Shown here piece after piece: positions 10,903-20,849 of a stretch of DNA of 64,000 nucleotides. Within the stretch, counting starts at the first letter, position 1; every line of letters starts with the position of its first letter. Origin of the DNA: Epiperipatus broadwayi (taxonomy: Eukaryota > Onychophora > Udeonychophora > Euonychophora > Peripatidae); NCBI GenBank assembly GCA_028023455.1, contig JAQFVV010000050.1, positions 2,560,411 through 2,624,410 on the forward strand, written 5' to 3'. The notes beneath the pieces are model-generated. The model did not search any database. It was not told where the DNA came from and was given only the letters and a program-made list of their open reading frames with translations. Made by a program: the position numbers and the translations under genes.

Positions 10903-10914
10903 ATAAACTGATTA

Positions 10915-11700
10915 AGTAATTATCAAAACTATATAAAAGACAACCTATTTGAATATATGCTATATAAAATATCATTGTATGAAAATAATCATTTTTAATT
11001 TAATCATTAACAAGTGTATCAGTAGTCTTTCTACATTAACAATAAGCAATGAGATTTTATGCGTACGCAATCCAGACTTCCATATAATAATAATATTCCT
11101 AACAAATCTAAAACCTTTTTTTTTTCTACTAATTTTTCTTTCTTCATTTTCTATTTTTTATTATTTATTTTTCTTTCTAACACTAATTCTTTTGTTTTTC
11201 ACTTTCTGGTGTATTGTCTATACTCATTTATGAGAGACTGTTTATACATTTTATATATAATAAAAACTCATATAACATTACAATACTAGCCAAAAAAAAT
11301 TTGTACAACATATATATATATACAAAACAAAATAGCCTTCCCATCATTCATTTCAAAAATATTGTTTGTATCTTGTTGAATTTCCCTTGAAAAAGTCTAT
11401 TTATTAATAGATAAAAACATAGTTGTGGAAGGATTTTAGTATTTTGTTTTTACTTTCAAAAAGAATTTTATTATTGCTATAAAAATTATTACATTTACTC
11501 TTTTGAGTCATTTTGCATATATATGTTTATATTGTGAGTAAAAAAAGATAATATGGTTATATACATATGGGGAACAGGAAGAAGGGAATAGTTGGCCAGT
11601 GTTTTTTTTTTTTTTAATAATACAAATTAATTCCATTAAAGAAGTCTCTGAGTGTTTTATGTAGTCCATTTGGAACAATTGATTTCTTGGTATTTTGTTG
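10915..11700. other. unassigned AT-rich DNA
   Basis: Nothing recognisable. Short overlapping hydrophobic frames at 10949-11289 look like T-rich chance frames. Confidence 0.45.
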
Positions 11701-12300
11701 TTCAAGAAGGTCAGCTGTCTTAACAAAATGATCTCTATTTCCTATGTGGTTTGAAGAGAAAGGTTCAGTTCCTTCCATGAATAATTATAGGGATGTTGGG
11801 ATGCTGTGGATTTTGAATAGTCTCCAAGTATTCTCATAAAGCAACTTTGTTGATATAATTTCATCTTTTTTTTTAATCTTGTTTAAAGTACTGATGAATA
11901 TTGTCATTGCATTCAGTGGTGGGATATTGAAGGTGATTTTGCATCTAGTTATCCACAGTGAGTATATAATAAAAGTCGATATTCTTATGTGAATGAAGTT
12001 TCGGTCTTTCATGCAATCTTTAATAGACAGCATCTTATAAAAGTCCATTGAAGTATTTTGGGCTATCATTAGCCTACAGATGTCAAGCCAGTACAGGATA
12101 GAATCATATGCTCAAAGGTTTCTTCCTCTCTATTACAGACAGGACAGCAAGGATCTATGTTTTTTATAAATCTTCTGTAATGGAGGAAATAGTTTGTTGG
12201 AATTGCATTCAAGTTAGCCTTAATTAAAAAATCCAAGAACTTTGGCTCCATCCATAAGAATTTGAATAGTGTAGTAATTTTTTGATTTGTTACTCCAAGT
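11700..12300 (-). pseudogene. LINE reverse-transcriptase C-terminal (zinc-binding) fragment
   Basis: Minus-strand translation near 12090-12240 reads KANLNAIPTNYFLHYRR, then DPCCPVCNREEETFEHMILSC. This CPxC...H...C pattern after an 'xIPTN..LH' lead-in is the zf-RVT-like C-terminus of Tx1/L1-type LINEs. The next minus frame (about 11785-12069) has W.TRCKITFN, matching the region that usually follows. Stops and a frame change separate the two. It is a 5'-truncated dead LINE unrelated in sequence to the RTE copies. Confidence 0.6.
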
Positions 12301-12462
12301 TTTGGTCTTAATTGTGAAGGTTGGTATTTTGTTTTTATGGCTAGTATTATACAATTACTAGTTCAACACTAGGTAGTATTATATATATAATCATCATAAT
12401 CAATAAAGCAAGCCATATATAATGTGGCATTGCTTTTATGAACTTGTATTTACAACTATGTG

Positions 12463-12508
12463 ATATAGGGAGCATACTAATAGCTATTGGTATGCTCCCT
12501 ATATTATA
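12463..12508. repeat. near-perfect 42-46 nt hairpin
   Basis: The stem ATATAGGGAGCATAC pairs perfectly with GTATGCTCCCTATAT across a 12-nt centre (TAATAGCTATTG, itself largely pairable). It could be a MITE relic, a cruciform site or an RNA hairpin of the size of a short pre-miRNA. Nothing nearby decides between these. Confidence 0.6.
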
Positions 12509-12514
12509 CATATC

Positions 12515-13190
12515 ATAACCTTATATTTTAGTATAAAATATATAGCTAGATTGAACTAATTAAAATTTCTCTCTATCTTCTTCTAGATGACTTGATTATC
12601 ACAGCTAGTATTTTGTATACTTGACACCTGTATCCAAATTAATTGAATGATGAGATTATATAGTTCCATTTTTTGGCCTTACTGATTATATGATTTTTGT
12701 ATATTAGTTTTGCTCAGTTTCCAAACACTAAGTTAAATAACCTGTGCTTAACCTAAAAGTGAAAACCAACGACATATTACATCAAGTATAGCAAGATAGA
12801 TTAAAACAAATTATTATTATTATTTTAAATAATCCCAGAGATTATTTTGGTTTAATTAAAAGATTTATTTATTTTCTTTTGATTTAGTTTATAAAATGTA
12901 ATAAGATGAATGCATTATTTTCATTTTCCTTTTAATAGACATTTAATTGAGAAGAAATTTAATTAGCTAAGAAATAAAATGGAACTATCAGAGAGGTTTT
13001 TTTTCCAAAGAACTGCTATAATGACAGCAAGTGTATAATAAAATAATATTTTTTTATATTTTTTTTTACGTTAAACATACAATGAAAATTAAAACTTCTC
13101 TTTTAAAAAGGAGAGAACATAAAAGTAAAAAAGGAACTTAAATTAAAACTTCTCTTAAATAATTTAAGTTGCAATTTTATTAAGTGTTAA
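12515..13190. other. unassigned AT-rich DNA
   Basis: No gene or repeat recognised beyond a short duplicated 'aattaaaacttctctt' motif at about 13088 and 13141. Confidence 0.4.
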
Positions 13191-13352
13191 CATCAAAATG
13201 TACAGCTACTATCTCATATTAGCACAATCATTGTTATTAAACAATTCAAAACAAAACAACACTCTCCATATAGTAGTGCCATCTTGTGCTAACAAGAGCA
13301 ATCAATGGATGCCAGAAGGCTTGTGCATAAAATCCCTATCTAATGCCTACTC

Positions 13353-13411
13353 ATCCAATATCCCCAGACTAGTTTCTGGCTTGTGGCCTTCATCAGTGAG
13401 GAGCCTTGGAT
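13353..13411 (-). ncRNA. type I hammerhead ribozyme, family A (unit 1)
   Basis: 59 nt, minus-strand sense: outer stem I ATCCAA with TTGGAT; internal loop GGC opposite TA; inner stem I TCCTCA with TGGGGA (one G.U); CTGATGA; stem II GGC...GCC (loop CACAA) flanked by an A.A mismatch; GAAA; stem III from the palindrome ACTAGT; cleavage site UC. All core bases are present. Stem III has only two nucleotides between its pairing bases within one molecule, so folding probably needs a dimer, as described for other short-stem-III hammerheads. Confidence 0.8.
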
Positions 13412-13818
13412 CTGAGAGCACTGCACCTAGATCTTAGGATCTAATGCAACCCTCCAGCACCCACCTTTTAACTCTATTTAACTACAAAACTATGAGAATG
13501 AAATTGAAAACACTATTAATATTTTCAATCCAAGCTCAATAGCTTATATAGTCATATGGGTCTGAACTCAATTCAGCACCCATACATTTTGGTGTCTTTG
13601 GCTCTTTAACAACCATAGCCACCATTATCCTATTAGGCAGGATTGGTGTTAAACCACTAAACATCACATGATCACTATCTCATACTAGCACAATAATTGT
13701 TATTAAACAATTCAAAACAAAACAACACTCTCCATATAGTAGTGCCATCTTGTGCTAACAAGAGCAATCAATGGATGCCAGAAGGCTTGTGCATAAAATC
13801 CCTATCTAATGCCTACTC

Positions 13819-13877
13819 ATCCAATATCCCCAGACTAGTTTCTGGCTTGTGGCCTTCATCAGTGAGGAGCCTTGGAT
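13819..13877 (-). ncRNA. type I hammerhead ribozyme, family A (unit 2)
   Basis: Identical to the copy 466 bp upstream. Two ribozymes in tandem on one transcript would release a unit-length 466-nt RNA. Confidence 0.8.
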
Positions 13878-14521
13878 CTGAGAGCACTGCACCTAGATCT
13901 TAGGATCTAATGCAACCCTCCAGCACCCACCTTTTAACTCTATTTAACTACAAAACTATGAGAATGAAATTGAAAACACTATTAATATTTTCAATCCAAG
14001 CTCAATAGCTTATATAGTCATATGGGTCTGAACTCAATTCAGCACCCATACATTTTGGTGTCTTTGGCTCTTTAACAACCATAGCCACCATTATCCTATT
14101 AGGCAGGATTGGTGTTAAACCACTAAACATCACATGATCACTATCTCATACTAGCACAATAATTGTTATTAAACAATTCAAAACAAAACAACACTCTCCA
14201 TATAGTAGTGCCATCTTGTGCTAACAAGAGCAATCAATGGATGCCAGAAGGCTTGTGCATAAAATCCCTATCTAGTGCCTACTCATCCAATCCTGCCTAA
14301 TAGGATAATGGTGGCTATGGTTGTTAAAGAGCCAAAGACACCAAAATGTATGGGTGCTGAATTGAGTTCAGACCCATATGACTATATAAGCTATTGAGCT
14401 TGGATTGAAAATATTAATAGTGTTTTCAATTTCATTCTCATAGTTTTGTAGTTAAATAGAGTTAAAAGGTGGGTGCTGGAGGGTTGCATTAGATCCTAAG
14501 ATCTAGGTGCAGTGCTCTCAG

Positions 14522-14580
14522 ATCCAAGGCTCCTCACTGATGAAGGCCACAAGCCAGAAACTAGTCTGGGGATATTGGAT
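14522..14580 (+). ncRNA. type I hammerhead ribozyme, family A (inverted unit)
   Basis: Same 59-nt sequence as 13353-13411 on the opposite strand, with an intact core and stems. Confidence 0.8.
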
Positions 14581-14987
14581 GAGTAGGCATTAGATAGGGA
14601 TTTTATGCACAAGCCTTCTGGCATCCATTGATTGCTCTTGTTAGCACAAGATGGCACTACTATATGGAGAGTGTTGTTTTGTTTTGAATTGTTTAATAAC
14701 AATTATTGTGCTAATATGAGATAGTGATCATGTGATGTTTAGTGGTTTAACACCAATCCTGCCTAATAGGATAATGGTGGCTATGGTTGTTAAAGAGCCA
14801 AAGACACCAAAATGTATGGGTGCTGAATTGAGTTCAGACCCATATGACTATATAAGCTATTGAGCTTGGATTGAAAATATTAATAGTGTTTTCAATTTCA
14901 TTCTCATAGTTTTGTAGTTAAATAGAGTTAAAAGGTGGGTGCTGGAGGGTTGCATTAGATCCTAAGATCTAGGTGCAGTGCTCTCAG

Positions 14988-15046
14988 ATCCAAGACTCCT
15001 CACTGATGAAGGCCACAAGCCAGAAACTAGTCTGGGGATATTGGAT
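14988..15046 (+). ncRNA. type I hammerhead ribozyme, family A (inverted unit 2)
   Basis: As at 14522 except GAC in place of GGC in the stem I internal loop. Core and stems are intact. It lies 466 bp from the previous copy. Confidence 0.78.
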
Positions 15047-15178
15047 GAGTAGGCATTAGATAGGGATTTTATGCACAAGCCTTCTGGCATCCATTGATTG
15101 CTCTTGTTAGCACAAGATGGCACTACTATATGGAGAGTGTTGTTTTGTTTTGAATTGTTTAATCAAAATGTATAGCTA

Positions 15179-16496
15179 AATCTGAACTAATCTGTTCAAG
15201 TCTCCCAACTGTTGGTTTAGCTGCTCATAATCTTCCACACAGTCTACATCTGAAATGCACAGGGATTAATGTTGACCATGATAACAGGAATAAAAATTCA
15301 AAAAGGTCAGCCTCCTTGAAATTTCTTATTGGTTACAAACTATTTTTAACCTTGGATAAAATTTTACCTCCATAACTTTAATATGTAGCATTATATATGT
15401 TTGAATAAAATATTATATTTAACCCAGGATACGTTTACTTTCATGAACTTTAACATGTAAGGGAGTATTCTAAATGTATGAAATGAAATGCTGTGCTTAA
15501 CTTGGGATATAATGTTTTACTTTATGACTGTAAGTCTAATAATATTATATATGTGCAGAATAAAATGATGTCTTAGTATTTTGTAAGCTAGTGCCTGAAT
15601 AAAGAATATTTAATTATAATCCCACTTTGAACTTATATTAGAAACAACATTGTGAGTTTTCTTAGTAAAATTATAATATAGTTGTTGAAAGAAATAATAG
15701 CTAACCAGGAACTATTTTATCTGTTGTAGCATGTGTGGAATAATTATTTTCTCTTTGTCCTCAGCACTAATAAATGAATGTTATAAATATTTTAATTTTG
15801 AAATAACACCTAAAATAAAGCCATGCAATTTCATTAACTTTCAACGATAATCTCACTAAAATGATACATATTCTACCTCTCAAAATATATTGAATCTTCA
15901 GAATCTACATGTAGATCAGCTAATTTACAAATAGTCCTTATAAATGGAGATGAAGCATACAATCAACTTTTAAGATTGTTATAATTAAACAAATATACTT
16001 AATTTATATTTGTCATTAATTTTGAGAAATGTGCTACTAATTGATTGGATAATAGTCAATAGATTTAAATAATATGTATTTGAATCTAGTGCAGTAATTT
16101 AATGAGCATGCATTTTAAGTTTTATTTGTGTTTTATATTCTCTTGTAAGTATGTTAAATTCATGATATATATAATCTTGTGTGTATTAAATAATTATTTA
16201 TTCACTTTGATGTAGGGATTAAAGAGAGTCAATTTAGGGAACAGTGCTTGCGTAAAGATTTAATGATTAATTCAAAGTATCTATAATTCACCATCACCAC
16301 ATGGTCAACCCTGTACATCTTCCTGGGGTTCAGTGCTTATACTCATATTGTAATATTAAGTAATATTCTTTCATACTATCTGGTCTATGGTCAGCCATTA
16401 TCTCAATGTTTTTTGTAATAGAGTTTTCTTACATCTTTTGGGCTTGGTTCACACTTGTAAAACTGCATGTTTTCCAATTTAGCAGACTGATGAGGG
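15179..16496. other. unassigned AT-rich DNA
   Basis: No coding frame or recognised repeat. Confidence 0.4.
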
Positions 16497-16509
16497 TAAT
16501 TTATTTCTA

Positions 16510-17195
16510 AACCACTACACATCACATGATCACTAGTTCCCATGCTAGCACATTACTGTTATTAAAACAGGCAAAACTCTCCATACAGTTGTGCCACTCA
16601 GTGCCAACCAGAATAATCAATGGATGCCAGAAGGCTTGTGCATAAAATCCCTATCTATTGCCTACTCATCCAATATCCCCAGACTAGTTTCTGGCTTGTG
16701 GCCTTCATCAGTGAGGAGCTTTGGATATGAGAGCACTGCACCTAGATCTTAGGATCTAATGCAACCCTCTATCAGCCACCTTTTATCTCTATTTAACTAC
16801 AAAACTATGAGAATAAAATTGAAAACACAATAATATTTTCAATCTAAGCTCAATAGCTTATATAGTCACATGGATCTGAATCCAGTTCAGTACCCATACA
16901 TTTTGGTGTCTTTGGCTCTTTAACAACTGTAGACACCACTATCCTATTAGTCAGGATTGGTGTTAAACCACTAAACATCACATGATCACTATTTCTCATG
17001 CTAGCTCACTACTGTTATTAAAACAGGCAAAACTCTCCATACAGTAGTGCCACTCAGTGACAACCACAAGCCAGAAACTAGTCTGGGGATATTAGATAAG
17101 TAGGCACTAGATAGGGATTTTATGCACAAGCCTTCTGGCATCCATTGATTACTCTGGTTGGCACTGAATGGCACTACTGTGTGGAGAGTTTTACC
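16510..17195. mobile_element. family A element, one unit plus inverted arm
   Basis: Starts with 'aaccactacacatcacatg', runs through one complete forward unit and into a second, then turns at about 17060 into an inverted arm ending 'tggagagttttacc'. TSD TAATTTMTTTCTA (13 bp, one mismatch) is at 16497-16509 and 17196-17208. An intact ribozyme is at 16668-16726 (minus). The right-arm one at about 17066-17110 has lost the CTGATGA box. Confidence 0.85.
16668..16726 (-). ncRNA. type I hammerhead ribozyme, family A
   Basis: Full 59-nt fold with AGC in the internal loop in place of GGC. CTGATGA, GAAA, the ACTAGT stem III and UC are all present. Confidence 0.78.
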
Positions 17196-17208
17196 TAATT
17201 TCTTTCTA

Positions 17209-18258
17209 TTTTATTAAAGAAGTGAGTGTTAGTACTCTTTTAATGTTATATGGCTTTTTTGTGCTGGTGGTTAATCCACAGAATAATTGTTGGCCATTGT
17301 TTTGTATATGCTTTAAGTTTGTTTCAATGCTGATGATTAATCCACTGATGATTATATAGTTATGCTAGTTGCTCTGATGATTGTTAGAAATCCACAGGGT
17401 ACTTTCTGATCATTATTTCTCAGTGCAGATGAGTACATCCACAGGTATAGCATTGCTCTCTGTTATATAAATGTATGCTTGAGCAGTCTCTTCATGCATT
17501 ATGTGCATACATTATTTCCCTCATCTTAACATTTGCCTCATGTCCTCAACCATAAAAGGGCATTTATGTGAATTATGGTCATAAATTATTATAGATCAAT
17601 TGTCTGATATTCCAGTTGAACTAGAATTCAAATTCCCTCTTTGATTTCATATCTTACCATAGTCAATTTTCATAGGTTTATTAATAGCAATTGTCAGTAT
17701 TATTGTTAATATTATTATAATTTTGACGGACAGATGCATGGGTTCTGGTTTTGACATATTGGGGTTACCATAGACTGAGTATTTGAATCTATTCTCATCC
17801 CTATAAGGGCCTAAATCAGTACACATGTAATAAAATTTTAGATTGTATTATCTGAAACTTGTGCACATATTCATGCATAGAAACAAATACATGGAAATGT
17901 ATTTTATTTTTTTTTATTTCATTTTATTTTGTTTATTTACTTACCTAATTAATGTACATTGTCCATGTAGAACAATTATATGTGATGTTATTTTATGTTA
18001 TTTATTGTTTATGTAAAATCATGAATATCGTTAACCAATTATTATTTTCATATTATTGAGTTGTAAATAAATGTTAATTTGGTAGCTTAACTTATCTGAG
18101 CTGTTGCTATTAGTCACATATAGAATCAGAAATCCAATGTAGTAATTGAATCATAAATATTAGAGCACATATTGTCCCTGATGATAATGTATACAAGGTT
18201 TATGGAAACATCCAGAGAAAATTTTAATTTTTGTCCTTGGGTATTTGTGATGTATAAG
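17209..18258. other. unassigned AT-rich DNA
   Basis: No gene recognised. The 63-codon frame at 17168-17359 runs out of the family A arm and is not credible. Confidence 0.4.
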
Positions 18259-18272
18259 ATAAAATAAAGTTC

Positions 18273-18374
18273 AAAACAAAGCAAAACTCTCCATATAGTA
18301 GTACCATCTTGTGGTAACAAGAGCAATCAATGGATGCCAGAAGGCTTGTACATAAAATCCCCATCTAGTGGTTT
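18273..18374 (+). mobile_element. family A single-arm insertion (about 100 bp)
   Basis: Contains only the outer 100 bp of family A ('aactctccatatagtagta' to 'aaaatccccatctagtgg'), with no ribozyme. The 14-bp TSD ATAAAATAAAGTTC flanks it at 18259-18272 and 18375-18388. It shows that a short truncated single arm can insert alone, as in truncated retrotransposition. Confidence 0.8.
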
Positions 18375-18388
18375 ATAAAATAAAGTTC

Positions 18389-19763
18389 CATTTACCTTCT
18401 GCATCACTACTGCTTTGCTTTGTCAATTCTAGAGTATAATCCAGACTATGTCATCATTATTGATATTTGTGACATTAACACCTAAATTAATAATAAATTT
18501 GCTATCCAGTATAACCATTGAACCCTTTTTTAAAAAAAAAAACTGTAACATATGCCTTATTTATCCCTAAGTGTTTCATTGCTACTGATTTGATATTTGA
18601 GTTAACAAAGAAAGGACTAAAGTTCATATTACTCACTTTCCATTGCAAAGCATTACCTTATAGAATATTTCTGTACTTAGAGCATGAATATATCTGAGCT
18701 ACATCCAATTATGTTATGAAGCTGACTAGATTTATTACTATCTTATTAAATGGCACATATTCACCATGGAATAACTAGCAGTTTATAGATTATGCCAGTT
18801 TGTCAATGATTGACCATCAGGTCTCAAGTAAATAAAATTGTAAATTAAGATTTGGGGATGTAGTTTTAAGATTTAATTGTTAAGAAGAATTATATTTAAT
18901 TAAAGATTCATACAGTTTATATTAGATAACTTGATGTATCTTTAAGTAATGCTGCAATACACTGGCCATGACTGGATTATGTTGTAACAGCCTTATATCA
19001 TATTATTTAATTTCAACTTGTTATAGTCTGGGATAGGACTTTTTGGTCACAGTTTCTGGCTTCCCATGTGAGCCAATTTGCTGTTTGGCTAACTTAATGT
19101 ATACATGAAAGCAGTCTCATTATATTTGCTAGTTTTTTGTCTTACTGAAATTAAACAATATTAGATTATAGGAAAACATTTCATTTTGGCCAATTATTTT
19201 TCTATATGCAGAATTTAACATCAACATTATTGCTACTGGAAAAAGACTTACAAATTATTTTGTAGCACCATTGCTATAGAGCATACTGGGTTCTTAAAAC
19301 AATTTGAATATCTCACTACAAATAATCAAAGTTCGTAAATTTACTTGCATAAAATGTAGTATACTTTAGTTAAATTATCACTCAGTAAATTGAACCTCTT
19401 GTATTTTAATAAAAGATATATATGTATGGTATCAAAGATAATTGTATTAGAAAAGACGTTTTATTGGATGGTATTACTTGACATGAGCTGCAAAGGAAAC
19501 TAAATAAGTAAATGTTTGGTATTTTTATTTTGTTTCAATTTAAATTGTTTTTCCATGTAATTTCAAATTGTATGCATGGAATCACAATATTTCTTAATTC
19601 ATATATTTTACTAGTAAAGTTATGTCAAATATTTTTCCATTTTTAATTATCTATAACATTTTAAATAATGACTATTTTTAAAATTCAATTCTAGTATTTA
19701 TTCCTGTGCATATATTATTTATTAAAATTGCTAGAAAATATTTTTATTTTTCTAAAAATACCC
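18389..19763. other. unassigned AT-rich DNA
   Basis: No gene or recognised repeat. Confidence 0.4.
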
Positions 19764-19774
19764 ATAAACGGGTT

Positions 19775-20423
19775 TTAACCTATATCAAATGTTTCTTGAA
19801 ATTTATAATAGTCAAGCAATATCTTTATTTTGCTGATAGAGGAACATCTCAACCCACGACACAAGATAATGACTTTTATAAAGATAAGAGCAGCGTCTTA
19901 CTTTTAACCTAACTTTCCACTTAGACCAATCTGAAGCATTTTGATTTGGGAGTGTGAAGCTGTTGTTCTCTCCACTGTTTAAGTCCACTATTTCTTATAC
20001 AAATTAACATTCATGAAATCTTGCAATTTATGAGTTAATATTATGATCTTTATAATGGAAATATATAAACTATTGTAAAGTTGTAATTATTTATTAAATG
20101 CACAGAAAGTATATGTTTTGTGAATATTAATTTGTATAGGAAATAGTGGACTTAAATCAGTGGAGAGAACACCATTTTCATGCTCCCAAATCAAGATGCT
20201 TCAGATTGGCCTATATAAGTGGCAAATTAGGTTAAAGATAAGACACCGCTCTTACATTTATAAAAGTCACTATCCTGTGTTGTGGTTTGAGAGGTCCCTC
20301 TATCAGGAAATAAAGATATTGTTTGACTAATATAAATTTCAAGGCACATTTGATATAGGTTAAGACCTGTCTTAAAAGTATTTACATATACTTCCTGTGT
20401 GCTTAATAAATAATTACAACTTT
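19775..20423. mobile_element. family B foldback element, copy 2
   Basis: Inverted arms: the left begins mid-element at TTAACCTATATCAAATG and the right ends with the complete outer sequence (GCTTAATAAATAATTACAAC). An exact 11-bp TSD, ATAAACGGGTT, is at 19764-19774 and 20424-20434. The centre holds two inverted copies of the 'gaagca.cttgatttggga' segment. No ribozyme or coding frame. Confidence 0.8.
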
Positions 20424-20802
20424 ATAAACGGGTTAATTATTTCACTGAATTGCCAAATAAAAATTAAAAAATACTATTTGTAAATTTCATTTGTAACATA
20501 TTTGTTAGTACAAAAGCAGCTATTTTGTTGTCATGCACATTCATTTACCCCCACCCCCATGATGCAATTTCAGTAAAAGTAGCATAGTCAATATTTCTCC
20601 AATTGTGAATAAAACAAATAAATTAAATCAATAACCAACAAATACAGTCTTCTATTTTTTGCAATGGAAATTTAAGATTGTTTGTTAGAACAGTTTTAAG
20701 GTAAGAATTATGTGTATTTATTTATTATATGTATTTGGATTATTGTGGAGTATTTGTATTTATATTTATTGTTTTTATGTTGTTTTTTTTTTAGTTTATT
20801 TC

Positions 20803-20842
20803 TTGATAAAGACTATAAAAGGATATAGTCAAAACATTGGAG
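20803..20842 (+). ncRNA. degraded PLE-type hammerhead remnant
   Basis: TTGATAA (for CTGATGA), an extra A, a perfect 6-bp stem II (GACTAT with ATAGTC), then AAAACATT where GAAACGTT would be expected. The layout matches the PLE motif at 2334-2407, but two core positions are lost. No PLE coding sequence is recognisable next to it. Confidence 0.35.
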
Positions 20843-20849
20843 TGTTATT

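Larger units (their letters stand above)
13209..15161. mobile_element. family A multimeric array (2.3 direct units then 1.9 inverted units)
   Basis: Seen: the forward unit repeats with an exact period of 466 bp (equivalent points 13231, 13697 and 14163). The third forward unit breaks off at about 14288 after 'ctactcatccaat' and the sequence switches to the reverse strand at 'cctgcctaatagg'. Two inverted units follow, also 466 bp apart (ribozymes at 14522 and 14988). The copies are nearly identical. The whole block is flanked by a 17-bp duplication, ATCAAAATGTAYAGCTA (13192-13208 and 15162-15178, one mismatch), so the multimer appears to have integrated once. It has no coding capacity; the repeated 68-codon frame is a by-product of the repeat. 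It looks like an inserted concatemer of a ribozyme-bearing RNA. Confidence 0.9.

Noticed and set aside
13198-13903. Repeated 68-79 codon open frame in each family A unit, also in reverse at 14496-14702 and related at 58877-59236
   Set aside because: The frame is repeated only because the DNA is; diverged A copies do not keep it, and the same bases form the ribozyme stems. No family motif.
13209-15161. CRISPR array or satellite
   Set aside because: Units are 466 bp with inverted members and a single flanking TSD; no short repeat-spacer pattern.
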